From NCBI RefSeq assembly GCF_000011305.1, contig NC_004369.1, positions 2,852,001 through 2,916,000 of the forward strand: a DNA stretch of 64,000 nt, read 5' to 3'. Under the pieces are notes generated by a model that saw only the letters and a program-made list of their open reading frames with translations, had not been told where the DNA came from and searched no databases. The DNA comes from Corynebacterium efficiens YS-314 (GTDB lineage: Bacteria; Actinomycetota; Actinomycetes; Mycobacteriales; Mycobacteriaceae). The position numbers were made by a program, and so were the translations under genes. Positions 37,451 to 46,985 of the stretch are shown here, one piece after another (position 1 is the first letter of the stretch; the number at the start of each line of letters is the position of its first letter).

Positions 37451-39448
37451 CTACCGTGACCTTTCCGTTGCCTTGGGGGAAGCGTAGAGGGGTTCGCCAC
37501 GGGGCTCGTCAAGCTGTATTTCCACTGGCCAGGCGATCGTCGGGAGATCCTGCGGGGATGCGGTCGGGGTTTCTGCAGAATTTTTCAGAAGATCCGCCGG
37601 ATCATCAGAAATTTCTAATGTTCGCCCGTCGGTGAGGGCGTGTTTGATGTTGCTCACAAAACGTTGGAAGGACATCGGTTCGCGGTAGGCCTCGAACAGC
37701 TCCACCAGATCCGGGTGACGCAGCGCCTGGCGGGCCTGGGCGGTCTTCTCCGGGTCGATCCAACCCGGGGTGTTGGCCAGCGGGGTGGCGGATTCAGCCA
37801 CCTGCCACTCCAGGTCCATGAGTTTGTCATGGCCGATTCGTCCACCCTCGATACGGGGCTGGCGGGCCGCCAGCGGGGTGGCCAGACCGATCAGGTCGGT
37901 AACACGCACATCAAGAGGGGCATTCATGGATGTCATACCCAGGTTCACCATGAACACGGTCGGCGGGAGGTAGGCGAGGTCACCGGCCTCCTCCCCCTCC
38001 ATGCGCGGGGTGGTGATCCAGTCGTTGCCGCCCTCCGGGGTCTTGATCGCCAGCTGCTGACCCGTCGGATTCACTAGCGTCTGTGTCTGCATCACCTCCA
38101 CATAGTTCTCCATGAACTCCACCCCGAGGAAGTCCTCCGCGTACATCGGCGGGTTGTCCTCATCGCGGTTGGTGAAATCAATCCAGAACTCACGCTCATC
38201 CACGACGTCACCACCATCGTTCTCCCAGTCATGGCCGTTGATGTAGACCACCGTGGACCAGATCCACACCGCCACCACGAGCGCACCGGCCGCCAGGTCC
38301 CTCCAGGTGCGGTCAACCACGCTGATGGGGATGACCGCCATCGGCAGCAGCAGAGCGAACAGCGGTGGCAGGAGCATGCGGGCGTGCATGAAGTCGCCGC
38401 CCACACGGATGACGTAGAGGATGTGGAGGAACGCACAGAGGACAACCAGGGCGATCACCACGGCGGGGGTACGCAAATCGAGGCGGGTGGGGCGTCGAAA
38501 AGCAGTGCGTTGCAGACGCGACACCGTGACCACCCCGGCCGCGATGAGCAACACCAGCCCCAGCCAGAGGTTGTAGGGGCCGGTGAAGTTGAGCACATAC
38601 TCCCAACCGGTCCCCCACATCGAATCCGTCGCCGACTTCGCCACCGCGGTATGCGGCACGAGCAGGCCGTAATAACCCATGCGGAAGATCTGATACCCAC
38701 CCGGCACCGGCAACGCGACAGCGATGATCCCCAGCATCACGCGCCACGACGGCGCAGTCACCAACAACAGGACCCCGGTGAGCCCGCCATACAGCGCGAG
38801 CTCAGGGCGGATCAACCAACTCAGACCCGCCCAGAACGCCAGCACATACGTGATCGCCCCGGCATGGAAACGATCCGTGGCCCGGCGCCCCTTCGACGCC
38901 GGCCCCGACGTCGCCCACAACACCAACAGCAGCCACCACACCGCGATCCAGAACAGCGCCAGACCCCACTCCAGACCCGACGTGGCGAAATCACGCGCCG
39001 GCGACAGACTGAAATACCCGATGACACCCGCCGGCAGCAGAACAACCATCCGGTTGCGGTGCAGATGCGCGGTACCCAGCACACCGATCATCGCCGCACC
39101 CGTGGTGAACAGGATCGCCAACCACAGGGCGATATCCTCCAGGCGCATGTCAGAGACCAGCGCCCACACATAGATGAGGTACTGCCACAGGGTGGAGGTG
39201 TTGGCCTCCACACGCTCACCGGCATTGAACACCGGACCGTTGCCCGCCAGGAGATTGCGGACAGTCCGCAGCACAATCAGGCCATCATCACTGATCCACC
39301 TGCGGGTCCACCCCGCCCAGAACGCAAAGACACCCGCGGTCAGCGTGGCCAGGATCGTCGTGACGAGAGTGATGTTGGGAGCCTGCCTCGGAGCTCTGGT
39401 GGATCCCGTCGAAGCACCAGATTCCGGACGTGGGGTGGTTAACGTCAT
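37451..39448 (-). CDS. aftB: Terminal beta-(1,2)-arabinofuranosyltransferase AftB
   Basis: 665 residues from ATG 39448; the frame extends to a TTG at 39481. GT-C membrane enzyme that adds the terminal beta-1,2-arabinofuranose of arabinogalactan from decaprenyl-phosphoryl-arabinose. About ten membrane helices occupy residues ~30-440. The first periplasmic loop holds the GT-C acidic motif in RWISDDGLIVLRTVRN. The C-terminal ~220 residues are a soluble periplasmic domain. Position between ubiA and a mycolyltransferase matches Rv3805c. Confidence 0.93.
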   Translation of the reverse strand: MTLTTPRPESGASTGSTRAPRQAPNITLVTTILATLTAGVFAFWAGWTRRWISDDGLIVLRTVRNLLAGNGPVFNAGERVEANTSTLWQYLIYVWALVSDMRLEDIALWLAILFTTGAAMIGVLGTAHLHRNRMVVLLPAGVIGYFSLSPARDFATSGLEWGLALFWIAVWWLLLVLWATSGPASKGRRATDRFHAGAITYVLAFWAGLSWLIRPELALYGGLTGVLLLVTAPSWRVMLGIIAVALPVPGGYQIFRMGYYGLLVPHTAVAKSATDSMWGTGWEYVLNFTGPYNLWLGLVLLIAAGVVTVSRLQRTAFRRPTRLDLRTPAVVIALVVLCAFLHILYVIRVGGDFMHARMLLPPLFALLLPMAVIPISVVDRTWRDLAAGALVVAVWIWSTVVYINGHDWENDGGDVVDEREFWIDFTNRDEDNPPMYAEDFLGVEFMENYVEVMQTQTLVNPTGQQLAIKTPEGGNDWITTPRMEGEEAGDLAYLPPTVFMVNLGMTSMNAPLDVRVTDLIGLATPLAARQPRIEGGRIGHDKLMDLEWQVAESATPLANTPGWIDPEKTAQARQALRHPDLVELFEAYREPMSFQRFVSNIKHALTDGRTLEISDDPADLLKNSAETPTASPQDLPTIAWPVEIQLDEPRGEPLYASPKATERSR

Positions 39449-39607
39449 GAGGCCACATGCTATCACCGCCCCCACCCTCAACAGTTAATGGACATGCTGG
39501 TCAGAGGCGCTTATCAGGCAGTATTCCGGGGGCCTCGGCTGTTTCCGGGTCGCGCTGGGGGTGTTTGTGTACCGGGATGGGTGCCCAGGGCCTGGACGGG
39601 GGTCAGC

Positions 39608-39820
39608 TGTTGTCCTGTGAGCGCGGGACTGCTCACACACCAACAGATGGGCTCGAAACCGCCGTGCTGGCGGCCGAGCACCCCACAGCTGTTGTCCTGG
39701 GAGCGCGGGACTGCCCACAGCCCAACAGATGACCCCGAAACCGCCATCCCACCACCCAGAAACCCCCCAGATGTTGTCCTGGGAGCGCCCACCTGCTCAC
39801 ACACCAACAAACACCCCCAC
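39608..39820. repeat. Three structured repeats, 82-bp period
   Basis: TGTTGTCCTG begins at 39608, 39690 and 39772, exactly 82 bp apart. Each copy continues with GAGCGC, a GGGACTGCTCACA-like part and CCAACA. The unit is a dyad: CTGTTG with CAACAG outside, GAGC with GCTC inside. Copies 1 and 2 share a further GATG....CGAAACCGCC block; copy 3 has drifted. The linkers otherwise differ. Confidence 0.85.
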
Positions 39821-39832
39821 CCCAAAGCAACA

Positions 39833-39877
39833 CGCCCCGGCCGCCACCCTGCACGCAACAGGACAGCAGCCGGGGCG
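39833..39877 (-). terminator. Hairpin after ubiA
   Basis: CGCCCCGGC (39833-39841) pairs with GCCGGGGCG (39869-39877), about 25 bp beyond the ubiA stop. A poor T tract (TTGCTTTGGGG) follows on the minus strand. Confidence 0.6.
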
Positions 39878-39902
39878 CAACAAGCACTCCCGCAGGAAAC
39901 AA

Positions 39903-40928
39903 CTACAGCATCGGCATGATGTAGACGGCGATCACGATGCAGACCAGCCAGGCAACGGCGAGGATCTGCAGGACACGGTCGCTGAGGGCGACTTCGTCGG
40001 GGGCGCCACCGTCGCCGGTGTCCACACCAGCGGCGTAGCGGAGGATGGCCACGGTGAACGGCACCATGGAGATCTGGTACCAGGGGCCGGCGTCGTCGGA
40101 GGCCTGGGAGAGGTCGAAACCCCACAGGGAGTAGGAGATAACCACTGCGGTCGCGGCCATGGTCCAGACGAAGCGCAGGTAGGTGGGAGTGTAGCTCTCG
40201 AGGGATTTGCGGATCTTGGCGCCGGTGCGCTCCGCGAGGAGGATCTCGGAGTAGCGCTTACCGGAGGCCATGAACAGGGAGCCGAAGGCCGCGACCAGCA
40301 GGAACCACTGGGACAGTTCGATGCCCGCGGCGACACCGCCGGCCATGGCGCGGAGCATGAAACCGGAGGAGACCAGCGCGATGTCGATGACCGGCTGGTG
40401 TTTCCAGCCGAAGCAGTAACCCAGCTGCAGTGCGATGTACACACCGACCACGGCGGCGAGGGCGGTGCCGTCGGTAGCCAGGAGGGACAGCCCAAGGGCG
40501 GCGATGATGAGGACCACGGCCATGGCGTAGGCGAGGCCGATGGGCAGGACACCCGCGGCGATCGGGCGGAAGCGCTTGGTGGGGTGGGCGCGGTCGGCTT
40601 CGACGTCACGGGCGTCGTTGACCAGGTAGATGGAGGAGGCCGCGAAGCAGAAGACGATGAAGGCGAGGGCGACGTCGAGAAGCGTGCGCTGGTTGAAGAT
40701 GGCGTCGGCACCCGCGGCGAGTGGCGCGGCGAGCACGAGGACGTTCTTGACCCACTGCTTGGGGCGCAGCGCCTTGATCATGCCATCGGCGAGGTTCTTC
40801 GGCGGCTGTCGTTTCTTGCCGTCGGTGACCAGTGCCGAGGTGTGCGGCTCGGAACCCAGGTAGTCATGTTGACGTTCCGGGTGCTCGGCGGGATGACTGC
40901 CACCCGGGACGGTTATCTTGTCACTCAC
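39903..40928 (-). CDS. ubiA: Decaprenyl-phosphate phosphoribosyltransferase (UbiA)
   Basis: 341 residues. Transfers 5-phosphoribose from PRPP to decaprenyl phosphate, first step to the arabinose donor DPA. UbiA-type prenyltransferase with about nine helices; the first Asp-rich motif is NDARDVEADRAHP followed by KRFRPIAAG, the second lies in RDVEA-like distance at YTPTYLRFVW region. GTG 40928 overlaps the PAP2 stop by 4 bp (GTGA). Order glfT2-PAP2-ubiA equals Rv3808c-Rv3807c-Rv3806c; the PAP2 enzyme probably dephosphorylates its product, decaprenyl-phosphoryl-5-phosphoribose. Confidence 0.95.
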   Translation of the reverse strand: MSDKITVPGGSHPAEHPERQHDYLGSEPHTSALVTDGKKRQPPKNLADGMIKALRPKQWVKNVLVLAAPLAAGADAIFNQRTLLDVALAFIVFCFAASSIYLVNDARDVEADRAHPTKRFRPIAAGVLPIGLAYAMAVVLIIAALGLSLLATDGTALAAVVGVYIALQLGYCFGWKHQPVIDIALVSSGFMLRAMAGGVAAGIELSQWFLLVAAFGSLFMASGKRYSEILLAERTGAKIRKSLESYTPTYLRFVWTMAATAVVISYSLWGFDLSQASDDAGPWYQISMVPFTVAILRYAAGVDTGDGGAPDEVALSDRVLQILAVAWLVCIVIAVYIMPML

Positions 40929-41431
40929 GCGGTTGCCCTTTCAATCTTGTGGACGGCTTCGGCGGTGGCCGCGCCCAGAATCGTGCCTGCGAGCACATCA
41001 GTTGGGTAGTGGACACCGAGAACCATACGCGACAACGCCATCACAGGAATGCCCAACAGAGGCAGGGGGGATCGGGTGATGCGAGCCAGGTACACCATCG
41101 TCGCGGTGGTTGAGGTGGCATGAGAGGAGGGGAAGCTCAGCTTCGAGGGGGTGCCCACCCCGATCTGGATCAGGGCGTCGTGGGGGCGTTTGCGCCGCAC
41201 GATGCGTTTGATGATCACCGAGGCGGCGTGACTGGTCAGCGCCGCGACGAACAACCCGCCCCAGGAACGACGGCGACGCTTGTCGACGACCACCCCCGCC
41301 GCCCCGAGCGTCAGCCACCCTGCGGCATGCTCACCGAGCAGGCTCAGGCTTGTGGCGGTCTTGACCACACCCGGCACCGGCAGGAGTGCCTTCTGGATCC
41401 CCAGCAGGATCTCTACTTCTCTACTGCTCAT
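40925..41431 (-). CDS. PAP2-family membrane phosphatase (Rv3807c-like)
   Basis: 168 residues from ATG 41431, which overlaps the glfT2 end by 11 bp. All three PAP2 motifs are present: KRIVRRKRPHD, FPSSHATS and SRMVLGVHYPTD, separated by hydrophobic helices. In this operon the expected substrate is decaprenyl-phosphoryl-5-phosphoribose, made by UbiA (inference from synteny with Rv3807c). The frame is open far upstream, but that part is antisense-type Ser/Pro/Arg-rich sequence inside glfT2. Confidence 0.92.
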   Translation of the reverse strand: MSSREVEILLGIQKALLPVPGVVKTATSLSLLGEHAAGWLTLGAAGVVVDKRRRRSWGGLFVAALTSHAASVIIKRIVRRKRPHDALIQIGVGTPSKLSFPSSHATSTTATMVYLARITRSPLPLLGIPVMALSRMVLGVHYPTDVLAGTILGAATAEAVHKIERATA

Positions 41432-43391
41432 TGAACACCTTGCCCCATGATTCGCGGCTGACCAGCCCGGGATGTGCGTGGCGGTAGCGGGTGCGCAGTT
41501 CGTCGAAACGCTCTGCCACCTGCTTCTGCAGGCGCAGGGCCTCCCTGCCCAGCTCCTTGGCCTGTTCGCGGTCGCGCTTGCGGTAGACCACCCCGCGGCC
41601 GTCGGCGGTGGTGACGGTGGCGCCGTCGACACGCGAGAGGCTGAACCAGCGGGCCTCGATCGGCGCGAAGTTGGCCTGGGGCACCTCGTGGTGGGCCTTG
41701 TTCTCCCGGGACAGGGTGTGCTTGAGCCCCTTGGCCAGCCACACAGCCTTCTTGAGAGGGGCCAGGCGGCCACCGATGTCCTTGGTGGGTACACCCGGCG
41801 CGCCGGTGGGGCCGGGCAGCTCGGCGGCGCTGGGCAGCATGACGGCATCGGGGTAGGTCTTGCGGATCGCGGCGATGCGCGGCAAGGAGGTCTCGAGGAT
41901 GTCGAAGAGCTGCTCAGGGCCAGCGAGGAAGTCCTTCATGGCCTCGTTCTGGATGGCCACGGTGGAGTACTCCAGGCACAGCAGGTGCTTGAAGGTGGCC
42001 TTCTGCATGGAGCGGATGATGCCGTCGACGGGGCCGTCGTGGTTCATGGCAGCCACGATGAGGCGGTTACGCAGGTGGAAGTAGGCCTGCCAGTCGATGG
42101 CGTCGTCCTTGTCGGACCAGGCCATGTGCCAGATGGCGATGCCGGGCCAGGTGGCGGTGGGGAACCCTGCCGCCCCGGCGCGCAGGCCGTATTCGGCGTC
42201 GTCCCATTTGATGAACAGTGGCAGTGGCTGGCCGATCTTCTCGGCGACCACGCGGGGGATCATGCACATCCACCAGCCGTTGTAATCGACGTCGATACGC
42301 CGGTGCAGGTCGCGGGAGTTGGGGGCGTCCGGGTCGTCGTCGTAGTTGCCGCGGTCGGACAGCGGGTGCTTGGAGAAGTCATGGTCATAGTGCACATGCG
42401 GGGCGGAGGTCCACATGAAGTCATGGCGACCGACCACCTCGCCCATGGAGTGCAGGTGGCTGCGTTCCTGGAGGTTGAGCATCTGACCACCGATGAGCAT
42501 CGGCGACTTGGCATAACGGGCGGCCTGCAGGGCACGCAGGACGGAATCCGGCTCGATGGCGATGTCATCATCCATGTAGAGGATGTAGGGACTCTTGCTG
42601 GCGCCCGCCTCCCCCGTGCCATCCACGCCACCGAGGGCCTCGAACATGATGCGGGAATAACCGCCGGAACCACCGAGGTTGCCCTGGCGGAACTCGAAGA
42701 AACGGTCGCCGAAGGCCTCCGTGGCGGCCTGGTAACCGGGCTCATCGGCCGGATGCTTGTTGCCCTGGTCGGGCATGAGCACCGCGTCGATGACGGCATC
42801 CACGGCCGGGTCGGAGGCAAGTGCCTCCAGTGCGGCGACAGCGTCGGCCGGGCGGTTGAAGGTGGGGATGCCGATGGTGACACGCGGTTCGAAGGGGCCG
42901 ACCTCGCTGCCGTCGGGCATGATCTGCGCCCGGGGCGCGAAGGGTGCGTACCAGCCGGCCTCCACGATCTTCGCGTCGGTTTCGGCGGTGAGATCGAACC
43001 AGATCCAGCCGCCATCCTCGAAGGGCGCCAGCGAGATCTCGAATTCGACGGTGTCATCCTTGATCACCGCGCCGTCGATGCCGATGCGGGCACCGTCGAT
43101 CTTGGAGCGGTAGAGATCCACGCGGGCCTCACCGGTGATCTGCAGTTTGAGGACCACCGAATCCAGCTGTGACCAGCGCCTCCAGTAGCTTGCGGGGAAT
43201 GCGTTGAAGTAGGTCTGGAAAGACACCTCAGCACCGGCGGGCACGGACACACTGAAACGGTCGTCCCATTCCAGCCGTTCCTTATTAATGTCAGCTTCAA
43301 GCAGGTACAGGGACCTGACATCGGCTGGCTCGCCTCGCCTCGGCAGGAGCACGCGCTGCAGCTGCTCAACCGCCAGGTTGGTTGTGCTCAT
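41421..43391 (-). CDS. glfT2: Galactofuranosyltransferase GlfT2
   Basis: 656 residues from ATG 43391 (AAGGGTGAAG upstream). Polymerises the galactan chain of arabinogalactan from UDP-galactofuranose. N-terminal beta-barrel (~1-150), then GT-A domain with the metal-binding YMDDDIAIEPDS, the WDDAEYGLRAGAAGFPT catalytic region and HMAWSDKDDAIDWQ (His of the third metal ligand), then helical C-terminus. First gene of the glfT2-PAP2-ubiA operon. Orthologue of Rv3808c. Confidence 0.96.
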   Translation of the reverse strand: MSTTNLAVEQLQRVLLPRRGEPADVRSLYLLEADINKERLEWDDRFSVSVPAGAEVSFQTYFNAFPASYWRRWSQLDSVVLKLQITGEARVDLYRSKIDGARIGIDGAVIKDDTVEFEISLAPFEDGGWIWFDLTAETDAKIVEAGWYAPFAPRAQIMPDGSEVGPFEPRVTIGIPTFNRPADAVAALEALASDPAVDAVIDAVLMPDQGNKHPADEPGYQAATEAFGDRFFEFRQGNLGGSGGYSRIMFEALGGVDGTGEAGASKSPYILYMDDDIAIEPDSVLRALQAARYAKSPMLIGGQMLNLQERSHLHSMGEVVGRHDFMWTSAPHVHYDHDFSKHPLSDRGNYDDDPDAPNSRDLHRRIDVDYNGWWMCMIPRVVAEKIGQPLPLFIKWDDAEYGLRAGAAGFPTATWPGIAIWHMAWSDKDDAIDWQAYFHLRNRLIVAAMNHDGPVDGIIRSMQKATFKHLLCLEYSTVAIQNEAMKDFLAGPEQLFDILETSLPRIAAIRKTYPDAVMLPSAAELPGPTGAPGVPTKDIGGRLAPLKKAVWLAKGLKHTLSRENKAHHEVPQANFAPIEARWFSLSRVDGATVTTADGRGVVYRKRDREQAKELGREALRLQKQVAERFDELRTRYRHAHPGLVSRESWGKVFNEQ

Positions 43392-43741
43392 TGATGTATC
43401 TTCACCCTTCATTGAACTGACAATTATCCGCTCTAAGCGTAGTAGCCACTCCCCCGGTTCACAGAACTTACGCGCCGCAGCGATCCTGGAAAGTCCATGG
43501 GAGGAGCCGTGGAACACCCCGTCGGGGCGGGGTGGCCTGGGCGCGCGACACCCCGCTAGGGTGAATTTAATTCAGGTGGTCTTTGGGGCCCCGGAGTGGT
43601 GTGCGTTACCTTCGAAGCCAGCCTGAACTCACAGGTTTCTTGCGCTTCCAACTACCGGAGCCCCGGTTTATCGCAGGCAAGCGTGCCCCTTTTACTGCAG
43701 CAGTCCCGCTGCGGTAGTCCGTTTGAAAGGCACGCATTCAC
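43392..43741. other. Divergent promoter region glfT2 / MFS
   Basis: 350 bp between divergent genes. It should hold both promoters. GC-rich CCCCGTCGGGGCGGGG repeats around 43521 can fold, but no T tract follows. I see no operator I can name. Confidence 0.45.
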
Positions 43742-45070
43742 ATGGATATCAGAACACTCATCGATACCCGGGCGATGACCCGGTATCAGTGGTTCATCAT
43801 CGCCATCGCCACATTCCTCAACGCCATGGACGGGTATGACATCCTCGCCATGGCCTTCACCGCCAACTCCGTGGCCACTGAATTCGGATTGAGCGGTGCC
43901 CAGCTCGGTCTGCTGATCAGTCTCGGTTTCATCGGCATGGGCATCGGCTCCCTCTCCTTCGGTCCCCTGGGTGACCGCCTGGGCCGACGCCCGATCCTCC
44001 TGGCCGCGCTCACCCTTGACGGCATCGGTCTGCTGTGGTCGGGTGTCGCCGGTTCCGCCACGGAACTGGGCCTGGCCCGCCTGCTCACCGGCATCGGCGT
44101 GGGCGGGGTGCTGACCGTGGTCACCGTGATCACCAGCGAATACTCCAACAAACGCAACCGCGGCATGGCGATCAGCATCTACGCCGCCGGGTACGGCGTG
44201 GGTGCCACCCTGGGTGGTTTACTGGCCGCCCAGCTCATCCCCACCACCGGCTGGCGTGGGGTCTTCCTCGCCGGGGCCGCGCTCAGCGCCGTCGGTATCG
44301 CCGCGGTCTGGGCGTTCATCCCCGAATCCTTCGACTACCTCCGCACCCGCGGCGATCTCCCCCGCGCCCGGCAGATCGCGGTGCGCCTCGGTATCAGGGA
44401 GGAGGTCACGTTCCCGAGCGCCCCTGCATCTGCGGCCTTCCCCCGGCGTGGCCTACCGGCGGTGCTCAGCCCGGCACTCCTGCGCAACACCCTGCGGCTG
44501 TGGGGCGCGTTCGCGCTGATCACCATCGGTTTCCAGGTGGCCTCCTCGTGGACCCCGAAACTACTGGAGGATGCGGGCATGTCCGCCCAGCAGTCCATCG
44601 TGGGTGGCCTGCTGCTCACCCTGGGTGGCTCCTTCGGCTCCCTCATCTACGGGTGGCTGACCACGAGGTTCAGCGCACAGGGTACGCTCATCGCCTTCAG
44701 TCTCGGCTCGGCGGTGCTGCTGGTGGGGTTCATCTCGAGCATTCCGCTGCCAGCGCTCGCCTTCACCCTCGGCGTGCTCACCGGCATGCTGCTCAACGGT
44801 TGCATCGCGGGCCTGTACTCGATCGCGCCGCAGATCTACCCCGCGGGCATGCGCACCACGGGCGTGGGGGTGGCGCTCGGTGTGGGGCGGGTCGGTGCGA
44901 TCCTGGCACCGTTGGGCGTCGGGGTGCTTATCGACGCCGGAATCTCCTCGCTCCACATCTATCTCGCCGTCGGCTGCATCATGCTCCTGGGCGCAACCAC
45001 CCTGCGCGGCATCACCCTGCACCGGGAGACCACCGTGGTCATTGCTGAACCCGCGCTGGTGGAGAAATGA
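43742..45070 (+). CDS. MFS transporter (aromatic acid:H+ symporter-like)
   Basis: 442 residues, 12 helices. LNAMDGYDILAMAF in helix 1 is characteristic of the AAHS family (the D in this helix is needed for aromatic-acid transport), and GPLGDRLGRRPILL is the MFS loop 2-3 motif; PESFDYL ends helix 6. The likely substrate is an aromatic or related organic acid. AAAGG precedes ATG 43742. It stands between glfT2 and glf, genes that are adjacent in M. tuberculosis, so it belongs to a lineage-specific insertion. Confidence 0.88.
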   Translation: MDIRTLIDTRAMTRYQWFIIAIATFLNAMDGYDILAMAFTANSVATEFGLSGAQLGLLISLGFIGMGIGSLSFGPLGDRLGRRPILLAALTLDGIGLLWSGVAGSATELGLARLLTGIGVGGVLTVVTVITSEYSNKRNRGMAISIYAAGYGVGATLGGLLAAQLIPTTGWRGVFLAGAALSAVGIAAVWAFIPESFDYLRTRGDLPRARQIAVRLGIREEVTFPSAPASAAFPRRGLPAVLSPALLRNTLRLWGAFALITIGFQVASSWTPKLLEDAGMSAQQSIVGGLLLTLGGSFGSLIYGWLTTRFSAQGTLIAFSLGSAVLLVGFISSIPLPALAFTLGVLTGMLLNGCIAGLYSIAPQIYPAGMRTTGVGVALGVGRVGAILAPLGVGVLIDAGISSLHIYLAVGCIMLLGATTLRGITLHRETTVVIAEPALVEK

Positions 45071-45089
45071 TCACAATCCGGTAGCCCCA

Positions 45090-45118
45090 TTGTGACCGGG
45101 GCTGACCGGGCCTAATCT
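45090..45118 (+). promoter_or_regulatory. Leaderless sigma-A promoter of the DUF5129 gene
   Basis: TTGTGA (45090-45095), 17-bp spacer, TAATCT (45113-45118). The start codon ATG is at 45125, 6 bp beyond the -10 box, so the transcript would begin at or next to the ATG. Confidence 0.75.
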
Positions 45119-45124
45119 GGCATT

Positions 45125-46510
45125 ATGACTGCACGCCTGCTCCCCCGGGTCGCCGCCGGTGTGGCCGCCGGGACCCTGTTGTTCCTCCCCGCTGCCTCCC
45201 TTGCCTACGCCCAGACCACCCTCACCGATCTCAATGTCACCGTGATGGACTATGCCGAGGAGATCTCGGCGGAGGATGAACAGTGGCTGATCACCGCCAC
45301 CCCGGATATCGACTTCCCCGAGGTGGTGCAAAACGTCCGCTACATCACCCTCGAGGGCGGCTCCGACAGCATCAATGATGACCTGGAGGAGCTGTTGCGT
45401 GCCGAGCACCCGGACTGGATCCAGGAGGATTCCTTCGCCCCGGGTGAGGTGATCATTGCGGTGGGCTTCGACCCCAACACCATGGGTGTCTACGCTGGCA
45501 ATGATGTCGCCGCCGAACTGGGTGTTGCCGAACCGGAGCGCTACAGCGGCATCAACGACGCCATGCGTCCCGTGCTGCAGGAGGGCCGGACCGCGGTGGC
45601 GATGTACACCGGTGCGCAGTCCGTCGCGGATACCTCGGTGGTCACCGTACCGGAGGAGACCAACTGGTGGGTTGTCGGAGGTGTCGTGGGTGGCATCGCC
45701 GCCGCCGGGGCCGGAGCAGTGGGTGTGGGCGTGGCCGCCAGCCGGAAAAACAAGGCGAAGAAGGCGCGTGAGAATTTCGATTACGCCCAGAAACACTACG
45801 GTCAGACCGCGCAGCAGCTCGATGGCATCAATATCCGCGCCCATTCGCTCACGTCCCCCCTGGCCGATGATGAGCTACGACGCCAGTGGGATGATGTGCA
45901 CACCCGTTTCCTGGAGGTCAATGACTCCTTCGGATCCTTCGGGGACCTGTCCGCATCCTCCGATGACAAGGCGTTTCTCGCCCACGCGGATGAACTGGAG
46001 AAGGTCAGCACCACGGTCACCCAGATGGAGACCGCCCAGAAGAACATCGACACCCTCTACGACATGGAACACGGCGATGAGGGGGTCCGCCGACGTGAGC
46101 TGACCCGCCTGCGGGAAGACATCCAGGAGGCGCGACTGGAGATCAACGACAAGGATTCCGTCCTGGATGACACCCTGCGTGAACTGATCACCCGCATCGA
46201 GGGCATGTCCACCGCATCACCCACCTTCATGGATGAGTACGCACGCGTGATCCGCGACTACGGAGCCGCCCTCACCGGTGTGGAGAACCACATGGAGCAG
46301 GTCAAACGCACCGAACACGCCACCCCAACCATCTACGACAACGACTGGCGGGTCGGCACCGGCTACAACTCATTCGTACCCTTCTACATGATCAGCACCT
46401 GGCACGCGGCGGATGTCAGCGCAGCCTCCGCCGCTTCATCCTCATCCGGCTCATCCAGCTCCACCTTCAGCAGTGGCTTCTCCGGCGCTGGCGGCGGCTC
46501 CAGCTGGTGA
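45125..46510 (+). CDS. DUF5129 secreted/membrane protein with Ser/Gly tail
   Basis: 461 residues. Signal peptide (residues 1-28, ...SLAYA-QTT), an extracytoplasmic TPM-like domain (~30-170), a Gly/Ala-rich membrane helix (VVGGVVGGIAAAGAGAVGVGV, ~181-200 region), basic stop-transfer, and a long helical, coiled-coil-prone part (~215-400). The tail SGSSSSTFSSGFSGAGGGSSW resembles the glycine-serine ends of TPM/DUF5129 proteins. Function unknown. The last 44 bp overlap the convergent PAP2 gene. Confidence 0.82.
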   Translation: MTARLLPRVAAGVAAGTLLFLPAASLAYAQTTLTDLNVTVMDYAEEISAEDEQWLITATPDIDFPEVVQNVRYITLEGGSDSINDDLEELLRAEHPDWIQEDSFAPGEVIIAVGFDPNTMGVYAGNDVAAELGVAEPERYSGINDAMRPVLQEGRTAVAMYTGAQSVADTSVVTVPEETNWWVVGGVVGGIAAAGAGAVGVGVAASRKNKAKKARENFDYAQKHYGQTAQQLDGINIRAHSLTSPLADDELRRQWDDVHTRFLEVNDSFGSFGDLSASSDDKAFLAHADELEKVSTTVTQMETAQKNIDTLYDMEHGDEGVRRRELTRLREDIQEARLEINDKDSVLDDTLRELITRIEGMSTASPTFMDEYARVIRDYGAALTGVENHMEQVKRTEHATPTIYDNDWRVGTGYNSFVPFYMISTWHAADVSAASAASSSSGSSSSTFSSGFSGAGGGSSW

Positions 46511-46985
46511 CCCCGACATAAACCCGATGTACCACCAACACGGTCACCACACCCACCACCCACCCGACCAGCAGATCACTCGGCCAGTGCACACCCACAT
46601 ACAACCGTGACACGCCGATGAGCAGGGCCACCAGCCACAGGATGAGCACCCACCACTGGCGGATCAGCAGGGTCATCGCTATGGCGAATGCCGCCGCCCC
46701 CACGGCATGCCCGGAGGGCATGGAGTATTTCGTCTCGACTACCAGATGAATGGAGACATCGGGCCGGGGGCGTTCAATGACCCTCTTCAGAACATGGCTC
46801 AGCAGATTCGCAGCTCCGACTGCCAGGGGCGGGAAGGCTGTGCGCATGACCACGGCGGTGATCAGGGAGTAGATCCACACCAATGTTGGGCCGGTGAGGA
46901 TTGTGAACACGACGACCACCGGGTTCAGCACCTCCACGCGGTGGTGGATGAAGAAGTCGAGGATGCCCTGATCGATAGCGCTCAT
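46467..46985 (-). CDS. PAP2-family membrane phosphatase
   Basis: 172 residues from ATG 46985. Motifs KRVIERPRPD, PSGHAVGAA and SRLYVGVHWPSD are complete, with six hydrophobic helices. Probably an undecaprenyl/decaprenyl-pyrophosphate or phosphatidate phosphatase. Starts within the stop region of the upstream PAP2-like gene (4-bp ATGA overlap). Its 3' end is antisense to the DUF5129 gene for 44 bp. Confidence 0.9.
   Translation of the reverse strand: MSAIDQGILDFFIHHRVEVLNPVVVVFTILTGPTLVWIYSLITAVVMRTAFPPLAVGAANLLSHVLKRVIERPRPDVSIHLVVETKYSMPSGHAVGAAAFAIAMTLLIRQWWVLILWLVALLIGVSRLYVGVHWPSDLLVGWVVGVVTVLVVHRVYVGVTSWSRRQRRRSHC

Larger units (their letters stand above)
39449..39902. other. Expanded aftB-ubiA intergenic region
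   Basis: 454 bp between two genes of the arabinogalactan cluster. It carries the aftB promoter region, a threefold 82-bp-spaced repeat (39608-39820) and the ubiA terminator hairpin. Frames that cross it have repetitive, non-family sequence and no ribosome binding site. Confidence 0.6.

Noticed and set aside
39514..40125. 203-codon minus-strand frame across the 82-bp repeats into ubiA
   Set aside because: Overlaps the ubiA 3' end in another frame, is built of the repeat units, and has no start signal.
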